In this document: one piece after another, positions 44,426 through 55,950 of the stretch
How positions within the stretch are numbered: position 1 is the stretch's first letter
How the letters are laid out: the number at the start of each line of letters is the position of its first letter
Assembly (NCBI RefSeq): GCF_022965805.1
Contig: NC_133101.1
Location: 51,292,342-51,356,341, forward strand
Length of the DNA: 64,000 nucleotides
Reading direction: 5' to 3'
From: Primulina eburnea
Lineage: Eukaryota; Streptophyta; Magnoliopsida; Lamiales; Gesneriaceae
The notes under the pieces: model-generated
Database searches by the model: none
Told to the model about the DNA's origin: nothing
Seen by the model: only the letters and a program-made list of their open reading frames with translations
Translations under genes and position numbers: made by a program

Positions 44426-45358
44426 ATTTTAGTAACTGGTATCCAATCTATTTGGGTCCGAGCATTATCAGTCCTTTAGAAACCAACATTTGTACAATCT
44501 TATGTGATCTTGTACTTCGGGTATCCCCAGAGGTGCGTGCAACAGAAGGTCTAAAAATGTTATTTCTAACAAAATGCATTTTAGGATGTTGTTCTTCCCT
44601 TATGTTTTTATTTTCTGGTCTGTATCTCTTTTGAACTGGTCTACAATTATAGTACAGGTTGTTTCTAACCTTCACAAATGGTTGTCCTCTTGAGTTGAAT
44701 CCTCTACTGGATCCAGCACTCTGATGGACTCTACTCTTAGGTTCAACATAACCCAAAACATAATGTTTACTTATGTTCGTCTGGTCTACAAACCTTTAAT
44801 TTGAACAGTTGGTACTTCTGGTTCTGGTACCACACTGGATTTAACAAATTAAATGTATTTTCCTTTCCACATATCCAGTTTTGGCTTTGTACTTATTTCA
44901 TAAATGCTTTCATTATTACTGAATCTGAGACCACTCCTGTCTCCAGATTGCTTTTGTAATTCTTGCATCTTCTCTAATGAAACAGAAGATTTATTCCATG
45001 CATTCACTAGTACGATAGCTTCTGATTTTCAGACTTCATCATCTGGTAATCTGCATTTACTCTGTCATTCTTAGTTCTCAATTTACTTATCTCAACTTTT
45101 AGATCACTGCAGCTGTTTTCTTGCAAGCAAGTGAACTTACTGATCTGATCTTTCAAGTTTTGATTTTCAACTTTAACTTCCTTGAATGACTGAAAAAATT
45201 GAGTACTCTTCTACCGTATCATGCAATGCCTTCACTAAATCATTTCGTGTAAATTCATCATAATCAAAATCAAATACCTCTCCAGATTTCGAGGCTGATT
45301 CAGTGTTAGCTATGAGACACTTGATTTCTTCTTCATCACTTTTGCTGGAATGGTCATC
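44426..45358 (-). pseudogene. Copia-2 gag-pol linker, degenerate
   Basis: Contains an open piece at 44756-44448 (GYVEPKSRVHQSAGSSRGFN, NLYYNCRPVQKRYRPENK). The rest (45358-44757) reads as a broken coiled-coil-type region (Lys, Glu, Asn-rich). Equivalent to 35871-36789 in copia-1. Confidence 0.7.
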
Positions 45359-45896
45359 TTAGTCAAAAGAAACAGAGCTAGAATCTGCCCATTTAGATTT
45401 ACTTTCTTCATCAATCATTGTTTTGCGGTCTTTTCTAGACTTCTTATCATTCCGCTTGTACTCCTTCTTCTTTTGGTCATCCTTCTTAGGTTTCGGGCAA
45501 TCAGCAATAAAATGTCCAATTTTTCCACAATTGAAACATGCCATATCACCAGGTGGTGATTCCTTCTTAAAGTTTCGGTTTGGATTTTGGTATGCTCGGT
45601 GATTCTTCTTCATGAATCTTGAAAATTTCTTCACAAATAGGGACATTGCATCATTCTGATTTGTTCAGCAATCTTGTCAGATTTGCTTTCAATAGCAGCA
45701 GCAGGTGATACATTTGGAACAACTGTAGCAGTAGCAGTAGCTACAAGAGTCTTGGTAGGTGGATTCAACAAGGGTTCTTCTCCACTTCTTACTTCCAATT
45801 CAAACTCATAGGCTTTTAAATCTGCAAACAAGTCGTGTAGCTCCAACTTGTTCAGATCTTTTGAAACTCTTATAGCCATTGTCTTGACACCCATTC
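45359..45896 (-). pseudogene. Copia-2 gag, C-terminal half
   Basis: Minus strand 45894-45631 reads VKTMAIRVSKDLNKLELHDL and ADLKAYEFELEVRSGEE. A frameshift near 45640 leads to SLFVKKFSRFMKKNHRAYQN, then the zinc knuckle CFNCGKIGHFIADC and a Lys-rich tail. It is split from its N-terminal half (54326-54864) by G1b; TSD CATTC lies at 45892-45896. Confidence 0.9.
45892..45896. repeat. TSD CATTC of gypsy G1b, left copy
   Basis: CATTC precedes TGTGGGG at 45897; an identical CATTC at 54321-54325 follows the other LTR end. Perfect 5-bp TSD. Confidence 0.93.
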
Positions 45897-47232
45897 TGTG
45901 GGGACCCGGACGCTAATCATCTTTTAATAATGATTGGGACTAATTAATCAATTATAATAAACAGAGTCTAAATTTTTTTTTTTTTTTAAATGCGGAAGGT
46001 AATGGAATCAAACTCCTATACATATCAGTATAAAAGTATAAATCTGATAAAATATACAATCATACAAACTCAGGTTCAACAACTACTATCAAGTGTTCAA
46101 ACCCTAGCTCTAGTCCAAGTCCGGTATCACCACTCTAATCTCGATCTGTCTTCACCTCTGTGACCCTGTACCTGTCCCACCTGTTGTCATGCACACATAC
46201 AAACAAGACAACAGCCGGATAACTCCGGTGAGATATGAATATCCCAGTATAAACAATGTATACATGCAATCATATAAAACATATATAAAAGCATAAACAA
46301 ACATCGAAGCATGTATCTAATCTGACTACATGAATCAATGACTCGTGATCTAATCTTATCTTATCTCAAATCTAGGGATCCCAATCTAAGTTAGACTTTG
46401 GTATTCTGTATCGAGTGTCTGAGATAGAAGTCGATCTACATCTAAAGCTCTTCGATACACCGTAAGTCTAGAGTCTTATCGGTTCTGAGAAAGACTCGGC
46501 GGTTCTGCCCTAGCTAGGCTGATCTGCCCTAGACTCGGACTCTGACCCTGTTCTAAGTCAATATATTAACATATCAATCTGATAATCTGCAAATATCAAT
46601 GCAATAAAATAAAGTATGTGATTTAGAGAAACTCAAGTCAAACTTAACTTGAGTTGTGCAATCCCAACTCAACATTTATTTATACCTTTCTTGCTGTCAC
46701 GCTGATACAATCAAAGTCTCGACTCAAAGTCTGTCACTGTTCAATCTGGCAATGACAATACCAATATATTTTATCAATATTCTAATCAAATCACAACATC
46801 TCTGTTTTATCAAATTCTGACAGTACAACATTACAATCCTGCGATACCGGCGATACCAAACCAGTATATACCAGTTTTAATAATTTATAATCAATCCCTG
46901 TACAAATCTGATATCACATCTCAGTCAATTTCATTCTGAAAATCATAACAATTCCATATTCAGTCCGTTTCTTAATCTGACTTCGATTCTACGCTGTCTA
47001 ACATGTCAAGAACAACATATATGACGTGTACTCAATTCTAACAACATCATAATTTCAAAACATGTTAAAACGTAATAAAACTTACGTCCAATCGTAGCCT
47101 ACGTCGATAGGAACACAGTACCGAAGTCGGATTTAAAATCTAACGGACGGATTGATCGTAAAATCGAATTTTAGAATCAAAAGCACTTTTCCCCCGAAGC
47201 TTCCGTTTCCTTCTTTTCAGATGAAGCTTTGC

Positions 47233-47279
<47 letters not shown>

Positions 47280-47673
47280 AACGTACATGAAAACGCCAAA
47301 TGTCACTTCTTCATTCTGCATGTCTCGCGCATATGCGCGACATTTCTGGCGCATATGCGCGAGACCTACTGGTCTCGATCTCGGCAACTCGCGCATATGC
47401 GCAACATTACTGGCGCATATGCGCGAGGCCTACTGGTACTCAACTGCAAAGGCTCGCGCATATGCGCGACATCTTCCGCGCATATGCGCGAGGTCTTCTG
47501 CCTTTTTGACGCATGTGCGCGCATCCGGTCGCGCATGTGCGCCGATGCTACTGTCCTCGCACATCAATTCTCACACGCGATCTCATTTTGTGTCTCGGTT
47601 AGCCCTTTCATAATCGTCTCGATTAAAAGTCTATAATCGTAATTGAACACGATATAAAATCTCGGGCATTACA
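45897..47673 (-). mobile_element. G1b 3' LTR
   Basis: 1777 bp; TA tract 47236-47277 and palindrome array 47324-47550. Flanked by TSD on the left and polypurine tract on the right. Confidence 0.94.
47324..47550. repeat. Palindrome array in G1b 3' LTR, 64-65 bp period
   Basis: Three repeat units start at 47324, 47388 and 47453. Each unit is CTCGCGCATATGCGCG, about 10 bp, then CGCATATGCGCGAG: two self-palindromes that together form one inverted repeat of about 40 bp. Two CGCATGTGCGCG variants follow. Bases of the core alternate pyrimidine/purine. Confidence 0.93.
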
Positions 47674-47690
47674 TTTCTCCCCCCCTAAGA
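47674..47690 (-). other. G1b polypurine tract
   Basis: Minus strand CTTAGGGGGGGAGAAA just before the 3' LTR start TGTAATG. Confidence 0.88.
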
Positions 47691-47771
47691 TACGATTTCG
47701 TCCTCGAAATCATAGGCATTTCATTCGTATCAACAAGGAGTATATATACAAAACTGTATAAGAAATTTACA

Positions 47772-50700
47772 TCATCGAAACAACTCTGGGAATTCTTGTC
47801 TCATATCTGATTCAGTCTCCCAGGTTGCTTCTTCTACACCATGACGAGTCCATTGCACTTTTACAAGTGGAATTATCTTCGTTCTGAGCTGTTTTTCTTT
47901 ACGATCAACAATCTGAATCGGTTTTTCAACATAGCTCAGAGATTCATCAAGCTCGGCCTCGTCTGGTTGTATAGCATGTGAAGCATCAGGAAGGTACTTC
48001 CTTAGTAACGATACATGAAAGACATCATGTATCCCCGATAATGAAGGCGGTAAGGCAAGTCGATAGGCACGATCTCCTATCTTCTCGAGTATCTCATAAT
48101 GCCCAATGTATCTTGGAGACAGTTTCCCTTTCTTGCCAAATCTGACAACTCCTCTGAAAGGTGAAATCTTCAAAAATACTCGGTCTCCTACGTCAAATAC
48201 CAATGGTCTACGTCGAACATTGGCATATTTGGCCTGTCTGTCTTGTGCTGCCTTCATTTTCTTTTGAATTAGCTTCACTTTTTCTGTCATATCTCTGATC
48301 ATATCTGGTCCAGTTTCAGGCACTTCAGAGATATCATCCCAATAGAGCGGGGATATGCATTTCTTTCCGTACAACGCTTCAAATGGTGCCATCTCAATAC
48401 TCGTCTGATAGCTATTGTTGTACGAAAACTCAAAAAGAGGCAATGCATCTTGCCAATTAGTGCTAAAATCTAGCACTACTGCTCTCAGCATATCTTCCAA
48501 TGTCTGGATAGTCCGCTCTGACTGTCCGTCGGTCTGTGGATGATATGCGGTACTCAGATGTAACTTCGTACCGAGAGCCTGCTGCAAACTCTGCCAGAAG
48601 TGCGAAGTAAATCGAGGATCATGATCTGATACAATCGACTTCGGCATCCCATGCAATCTGACCACTTCTCTGACATAGATCTCTGCCATCTGGTCAAATC
48701 TGTACGTCATCTTGTACGGAATAAAACAGGCGGATTTGGTCAATCTGTCAATCACGACCCAAATCGCATCACAACCTCGGGAGGAACGCGGCAACTGCGT
48801 CACAAAGTCCATGGAAATGTGATCCCATTTCCATTCAGGAATGGACAAACTCTGTAATAATCCTCCGGGTTTCTTTCTTTCTGCTTTCACCTGTTGGCAA
48901 TTCAGACATTTGGAAACAAATTCGGCAATGTCAGTCTTCATTTGGTTCCACCAAAACTATCTTTTCAAGTCGTTATACATCTTTCTGCCACCAGGATGAA
49001 TACTGAATCGACTGTTGTGCGCTTCTGACAGTATCTGTCGTCTCAAATCTGAAACATTCGGCACAACCAGACGATTATTCACATACAAAATGTTATCACG
49101 TACCTGATACTCTGATCGATGTCCTGCTCTAACCATCGATACTGATTTCTGTACATCCTGACCACCTCGCTGAGCTGCCTTAATTCTCATAATCAGCTCT
49201 GGTTCTACTTGCACCGTATAGAGTCTCAACGGTCTATAATCCGTTTCAAATTCTAATCCAGACAAACAGCAGTCTTCGATCAAATTTAAAACACCAATCG
49301 TCGATAAGGATAAAGAACATACCTTTCGACTTAGTGCATCAGCTGCTGCATTAGACTTTCCTGGATAGTATTTGATTTCACAATCAAAATCTTTAAGCAA
49401 ATCAAGCCATCTTCGCTGTCTCATATTCAATTCAGATTGTGAAAACAGATATTTCAAACTCTTATTATCAGAATATATCTCAAACTTTTCACCGTAAAGG
49501 TAATGTCGCCATATCTTTAATGCAAAGACAATGGCTGCCAATTCTAGATCGTGAATTGGATAATGAGTCTCATGTGGTTTAAGCTGTCTTGAGGCATAGG
49601 CAATAACATGCCCTGGTTGCATCAGCACACATCCCAACCCTCTGTGAGACGCGTCGCAATAAACCACAAAATCACCAGTACCGGAGGGAATAGTCAACAT
49701 CGGTGCACTGGTCAACATCTTCTTCAACTCCAGAAAACTGGTCTCACACTCTTCAGACCAAACAAATGGAGCATTCTTCTGAGTCAGCTGAGTAATTGGT
49801 TTAGCTATACTCGAGAAATCTTTAATGGAACGACGGCAGTATCCTGCTAAACCCATAAAACTGCGAATTTCAGGTACTGATGTCGGTCTTGGCCAAGAAA
49901 TCACGGCTTCCACTTTACTGGGATCAACTGATATACCATCTCCTGATATAATATGACCCAGAAATACTACCTGTCTTAGCCAAAACTCACATTTCGACAG
50001 TTTAGCATATAACTTCTCAGCCCTTAGAATTCGCAACACAGTTCTTAAATGCTCGCATGCTCACTCATATTCTTTGAATAAATCAAAATATCATCGATGA
50101 AAAGAATCACAAAATCATCGAGATATTTCTGGAAGATACGGTTCATCAATCCCATAAATACAGCTGGAGCATTCGTCAGACCAAACGGCATGACAACAAA
50201 TACATAGTGCCCATACCTGGTTCTGAATGCTGTCTTTGAGATATCAGAATCTCTGACTCTCAGCTGATGATATCCCGATCTCAAATCGATCTTGGAATAT
50301 ACTGAAGAACCCTGCAACTGATCGAATAAATCATCTATACGAGGCAAAGGATATTTATTCTTTACCGTTGCCTTGTTCAGTTGCCGATAGTCGATGCAGA
50401 GTCTCATTGAACCATCTTTCTTCCTTACGAATAGTACTGGAGCACCCCAAGGAGAAACACTTGGTCTGATGTACCCCTTGGCCAGTAAATCTTCAAGCTG
50501 GTCTTTCAATTCTTTCAGTTCAACTGGTGCCATTCTGTACGGAGCTCTAGAAATCGGTACTGTACCTGGCATCAGTTCAATGCTGAAGTCTATCTCTCTA
50601 ACTGGAGGTAACCCAGGGATCTCATCTGGGAAGACGTCAGCAAACTCACGTACCACTGGCAGATCTGCCAATGCTGGACTCGACTTCAGTAAATCTACTG

Positions 50701-52252
50701 AATATACAAGGAACCCTTCTGCTCCTTTCTGTAACAATCGAGTCATAGATAATACGGATACTAAAGGAATTCTCGATCTAGAACCCTTACCGTAAAATTT
50801 CCACTCTTCAGCCATAGCTGGTCTGAATCTCACTATCTTGTGGAAACAATCAACAGTCGCTCTGTACTTGGTTAGCATATCAACACCGATAATACAATCA
50901 AAATCTAACAACCCAAGTACGATGCAATCTAACTCAATCTCATGCCCGTCATACTGTAGTACACAACGCTTAACAGAATTTACAGATATCAATCATATCC
51001 CCAATGGAGAAGAAACAGACACTACAGTAGCTAAAGACTCTACAGGCAATGTATGACTTAATGCAAATCGTTCAGAAATAAATGTGTGTGAAGCACCGGT
51101 ATCAATTAATACGTAAGCAGGATAACCACATAAAGAACAGTTACCTGCCACAACGTCATCTGGTGCTTCCTGGGCCTGCTCCTCTGTCAAAGCGAAGACT
51201 CTGGCCTGCTGTCTCGGAGGCTGGCCAACTATCTGGCTTCCTCCTGGCCTCTGCTGTGACTGAGCTGGCGCTGGCTGGAATGTATGAACAGCAGCTGATC
51301 GTCTCTCAGTCTGTGCTGCTGATCCTGATGACTCGGCCCCCTGCGCTCTTTGGGAACCTCTCTGGGGACACACTTTAGCAAAGTGTCCCGGCTGTTTACA
51401 AACATTGCAACTACCAGTCACTCCCTGGCATTGCTCAGTTGCATGTCTTCCTCCGCAAGTCTTGCAATAAACTCCAGTGTAACTCTGGCTCAGTCTGGAA
51501 CCACCGGAGCTGGAAGAACTGCTGCCAGATTTCTTGAATTGTTTTCCCCTGGCTTTCAAAAATTCCTTTTTTCCTCCACTACTGCTGCCACTCTCAAATC
51601 TGGGAGGTGGTTGCTGTGGTCTCGGTGCTGGAGGCACAAATGAAGCCCCTTTCTGTCTCATCAGACCGGTTTCTGCTCCCTAGGCTCTGTTCAGGGCATC
51701 AGTAAAATTATCTGGTCGCCCTGTGTTCACCAATGTGAAAATGTCGGGGTTCAGGCCATTGATGAACTGGTCAGCAGTAGCTTCTTCGCTGTCAGCCACA
51801 TGTGGAGCAAATTTCAGCAAGGAGGAGAACTTTGACACGTATTCTTCTATGTTCATCGGTCCTTGCTTAAGGTTGGCAAACTCCGCCCCCTTGTCCTTCC
51901 GGTACGACACTGGAAAGAAACGTTGGTAGAATTCAGTTCTAAATATATTCCAGGTAATATTCGTACCTCTATGCTCCATGGCTCTCTTCCTCGTAATCCA
52001 CCAGTCCTTGGCAACGTCGTGTAACTGGTGTCCAATTAATTTCACCCTCTTCTCATCTGTATACTCCAAGGATTCGAACAACATCTCTATATCATCGAGC
52101 CAACTCTCGCACTCCACAGCATTCTCTGTGCCTTTCAAGGTTGGCGGATGAAATGAATGAAATCGTTTCAATAACGTTTCCATTGGAGTCGGTGTTACAT
52201 CCATTGGAGGATTGGATGTACTTCCCTGTTCTGGTACTCGTCTCGGAGGCAT
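47772..52252 (-). pseudogene. G1b gag-pol polyprotein (three stops, one frameshift)
   Basis: ATG 52252 (MPPRRVPEQGSTSNPPMDVT). Gag: ECESWLDDIEMLFESLEYTD; knuckles CKTCGGRHATEQC and CNVCKQPGHFAKVC near 51466-51370. Protease: YVLIDTGASHTFISERF near 51110. [51 protein letters not shown], and the active site [10 protein letters not shown] near 50080. RNase [36 protein letters not shown]. Integrase: [55 protein letters not shown]; tail VQWTRHGVEEATWETESDM. Stops: 51680-51682, 50993-50995, 48957-48959; frameshift near 50045-50055. All active-site residues remain. The full frame of about 1490 codons is normal for the family. Confidence 0.95.
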
Positions 52253-52495
52253 ATCTAATAATCAAATAGATTAGTAACAGATACAACAATTCTGTTTCAA
52301 TCCTCCTCTGATCATCTTACTGCTGATCTAGAATCAGTACTGATCCAATCTCAATAAAACATATTTCTATATCAAATCAGATAAAGAAGAAACATGTAAT
52401 AAAGCAGTAAGACATGCTAGCATTCAAAAGCAGGAAAGAAAACCTCAGTCTACCCCGCTCCCTAGCCTCTTCTATCTCAATCTAAAGGATCTATC

Positions 52496-52507
52496 GCTCT
52501 GATACCA
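52496..52507 (-). other. G1b primer binding site
   Basis: Minus strand TGGTATCAGAGC, five bases after the 5' LTR end. Confidence 0.92.
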
Positions 52508-52512
52508 CCTGT

Positions 52513-53867
52513 TGTGGGGACCCGGACGCTAATCATCTTTTAATCATGATTGGGACTAATTAATCAATTATAATAAACAGGGTCTAAATTTTTATTTTTT
52601 TTAAAATGCGGAAGGTAATGGAATCAAACTCCTATACATATCAGTATAAAAGTATAAATCTGATAAAATATACAATCATACAAACTCAGGTTCAACAACT
52701 ACTATCAAGTGTTCAAACCCTAGCTCTAGTCCAAGTCCGGTATCACCACTCTAATCTCGATCTGTCTTCACCTCTGTGACCCTGTACGTGTCCCACCTGT
52801 TGTCATGCACACATACAAACAAGACAACAGCCGGATAACTCCGGTGAGATATGAATGTCCCAGTATAAACAATGTATACATGCAATCATATAAAACATAT
52901 ATAAAAGCATAAACAAACATCGAAGCATGTATCTAATCTGACTACATGAATCAATGACTCGTGATCTAATCTTATCTTATCTCAAATCTAGGGATCCCAA
53001 TCTAAGTTAGACTTTGGTATTCTGTATCGAGTGTCTGAGATAGAAGTCGATCTACATCTAAAGCTCTTCGATACACCGTAAGTCTAGAGTCTTATCGGTT
53101 CTGAGAAAGACTCGGCGGTTCTGCCCTAGCTAGGCTGATCTGCCCTAGACTCGGACTCTGACCCTGTTCTAAGTCAATATATTAACATATCAATCTAATT
53201 AACATATCAATCTGATAATCTGCAAATATCAATGCAATAAAATAAAGTATGTGATTTAGGGAAACTCAAGTCAAACTTAACTTGAGTTGTGCAATCCCAA
53301 CTCAACATTTATTTATACCTTTCTTGCTGTCACGCTGATACAATCAAAGTCTCGACTCAAAGTCTGTCACTGTTCAATCTGGCAATGACAATACCAATAT
53401 ATTCTTTATCAATATTCTAATCAAATCACAACATCTCTGTTTTATCAAATTCTGACAGTACAACAGTACAATCCTGCGATACCGGCGATACCAAACCAGT
53501 ATATACCAGTTCTAATAATTTATAATCAATCCCTTTACAAATCAGATATCACATCTCAGTCAACTTCATTCTGAAAATCATAACAATTCCATATTCAGTC
53601 CGTTTCTTAATCTGACTTCGATTCTACGCTGTCTAACATGTCAAGAACAACATATATGACGTGTACTCAATTCTAACAACATCATAATTTCAAAACATGT
53701 TAAAACGTAATAAAACTTACGTCCAATCGTAGCCTACGTCGATAGGAACACAGTACCGAAGTCGGATTTAAAATCTAACGGACGGATTGATCGTAAAATC
53801 GAATTTTAGAATCAAAAGCACTTTTCCCCCGAAGCTTCCGTTTCCTTCTTTTCTGAAGAAGCTTTGC

Positions 53868-53926
<59 letters not shown>

Positions 53927-54320
53927 AACGTACATGAAAACGCCAAATGTCACTTCTTCATTCTGCATGTCTCGCGCATATGCGCGACATTTCTGGCGCA
54001 TATGCGCGAGACCTACTGGTCTCGATCTCGGCAACTCGCGCATATGCGCAACATTACTGGCGCATATGCGCGAGGCCTACTGGTACTCAACTGCAAAGGC
54101 TCGCGCATATGCGCGACATCTTCCGCGCATATGCACGAGGTCTTCTGCCTTTTTGGCGCATGTGCGCGCATCCGGTCGCGCATGTGCGCCGATGCTACTG
54201 TCCTCGCACATCAATTCTCACACGCGATCTCATTTTGTGTCTCGGTTAGCCCTTTCATAATCGTCTCGATTAAAAGTCTATAATCGTAATTGAACACGAT
54301 ATAAAATCTCGGGCATTACA
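52513..54320 (-). mobile_element. G1b 5' LTR
   Basis: 1808 bp; longer TA tract (53871-53924), palindrome array 53972-54190 and a local duplication of ATTAACATATCAATCT near 53178-53210 not seen in the 3' LTR. Confidence 0.94.
53972..54190. repeat. Palindrome array in G1b 5' LTR
   Basis: Same three 64-65 bp units as at 47324-47550; one unit has CATATGCACGAG, a single change at a CG site. Confidence 0.92.
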
Positions 54321-54325
54321 CATTC
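54321..54325. repeat. TSD CATTC of G1b, right copy
   Basis: Identical to 45892-45896; directly follows GGGCATTACA. Confidence 0.93.
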
Positions 54326-54864
54326 CTTGGGTAAATCTCTCATCACCTTGAGTGTCACTTCTCTATTGCCATGTTCCTTTCCCAAAGCTTCTAGTTCATT
54401 TACCAAACTGCTGAATCGCTCATCAAACTCCCTTAGAGTTTCTCCAGCTTTTATCTTGAGATTTTCAAACTTTTGCATTGCCACAGACAGCTTGTTTTCC
54501 TTTGTCTATTCATTTCCTTAACAGATTTGGATGAGTTTCTCCCAAATCTCTTTTGCTATAGGACACATCTTGATTTTGATGAAGTATTCTTGTCAAGTGT
54601 TTTGTAGAGAATATCCTTCGCAACAATGTCTAGATTTGCTTTCTTCTTGTCCTCGCTTGTCCATTCACTTCTTTGCTTTTAAAGCATTTGTGGTGCACCT
54701 TCAGTAACAGCAATAGCTGTATTAGGCTTTAGAATTTTCAAGTGACCATTTGTGATGACAAACCACATATCATCGTCTTGGGCTGCAAGATGAGCTTGCA
54801 TCCTGATCTTCCGATCATCGAAATCCTCTTTTGGGAACATAAGGACTTTGCTAAAATGTGTCAT
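54326..54864 (-). pseudogene. Copia-2 gag, N-terminal half
   Basis: ATG 54864: MTHFSKVLMFPKEDFDD (as in copia-1 gag), then QAHLAAQDDDMWFVITNG. The frame is lost near 54680. It resumes at 54484: MQKFENLKIKAGETLREFDE, VNELEALGKEHGNREVTLKV, MRDLPKEC, ending at the G1b insertion. It continues at 45891. Confidence 0.9.
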
Positions 54865-54897
54865 TTCTGTTGAAGATTTTCAGAACAAGAATAACTC

Positions 54898-54909
54898 ACT
54901 CTGATACCA
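54898..54909 (-). other. Copia-2 primer binding site
   Basis: Minus strand TGGTATCAGAGT, two bases after the LTR end; the last base differs from the usual TGGTATCAGAGC. Confidence 0.85.
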
Positions 54910-54911
54910 CT

Positions 54912-55950
54912 TGTTGGGGATCGATATAGAGTTTAGAGGGAGGTGAATAAATTTGTTCCTTTATTGGACGTTTCTGCAAAGGTGCTAGGATCCTGTTAGA
55001 GATTATAACTTATCTTGTTCGAATAATTTTCAGCAGATCACAATAACTTGTGCAGAAACGAACTGATGGTTTGAGGTGAAAACAATAAACCAGTATGCAG
55101 TAGACAGTAGTTGTTTCTCGAAGTTCGAAGATGAAATCTTCTACGTCCCCCTTTCTTCTGTTTCCAGAAGATATTATTAAAAAACTTTGGTTTTAACAGT
55201 ATAACTCTTACCCACCCACTTCAGTAGGACTTACCCTTTGCCTACCGAAACTCTTAGCTTCACAACAAAAAGTAATGAACACGACAAGGTTTTGGAAAAG
55301 ACTATTTTTCAGATTACAAACTCTTCTCAATAAGATATAGTAAAGTGAATAGATTGTGAAGAGATAACAAAACAACAGCACAAGATGATCTCAGAAGATC
55401 AGATATTTGCCATAAAGAGTGTGCTGATTTTCTGTATATTTGAGCTTGAAGATAAAGATAAGTTCTTGATCGCTCAAAACAACGTTGGATAGAGAATGTG
55501 TTCTTTGATAATGATAATGGTTGTTTTCTATATTGGATTGATCCTTTAATATATAGAAATCTTGAATCCAATGTCTAAAAAAAAACAACTTTTTTGACTT
55601 CTGAGTAAATCAGTTATATCACTGAAAAAGGGTCTTACAAAAAGTTTCAGAATAAACGGTCTTAGTTTTATACCAAAACTAGTAAGGCGCTTTAAATGAC
55701 TTCGTACATCATTAAATGGTGTAATTAATACTATTACTAGGTAAAGTAACGGTAACATTTAAGACGTAACTATTAAACGAATGATGTTAAGTTATGCTTT
55801 CTGCTTAAGCTAAGTTCTGCTTCTAGTTTTCCAAGGCGTTCGTTACTTGATAAGTACTAATTATGTTTTAGCGATACAAGTGCTTCTGCTATTTATGTTT
55901 TCTTCTGTTTAGCTATCACGACCTACTGTTTTTGACTCTCATCACAACAA
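54912..55950 (-). mobile_element. Copia-2 5' LTR
   Basis: 1039 bp, minus strand TGTTGTGATGAGAGTC to GATCCCCAACA, perfect TG...CA ends. It shares structural phrases with copia-1 LTRs (the CTACGTC-CCC-TTCT section near 55141) but is a different family. The 3' partner is not in the window. Confidence 0.88.

Larger units (their letters stand above)
45897..54320 (-). mobile_element. Gypsy G1b: nearly complete Tekay/Del-like chromovirus
   Basis: 8424 bp. Minus strand: 5' LTR 54320-52513, PBS, one gag-pol frame 52252-47772, polypurine tract, 3' LTR 47673-45897. The LTRs are almost identical (differences: TA number, a 16-bp duplication near 53180, a few single bases), so insertion is recent. The order protease-RT-RNase H-integrase with a chromodomain-like tail marks a chromovirus. 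It interrupts copia-2 gag. Confidence 0.95.
1875..55950 (-). mobile_element. Copia-2: old Ty1/copia element, nested host of the other insertions
   Basis: Read on the minus strand: 5' LTR (55950-54912), PBS, gag (54864-54326, then 45891-45359), linker, protease and integrase (44425-43150), linker (43113-42660), then RT and RNase H (3357-1955). The protein order and a gag with one CCHC knuckle fit a Sirevirus-like copia element. Two insertions split it: gypsy G1b at 45897-54320 and the solo LTR/copia-1 complex at 3363-42654. Both leave perfect 5-bp TSDs, and reading resumes on each side. The 3' end is lost at 1874 where LTR D begins, so its 3' LTR is not in the window. Many stops and frameshifts make it dead. 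Confidence 0.85.
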
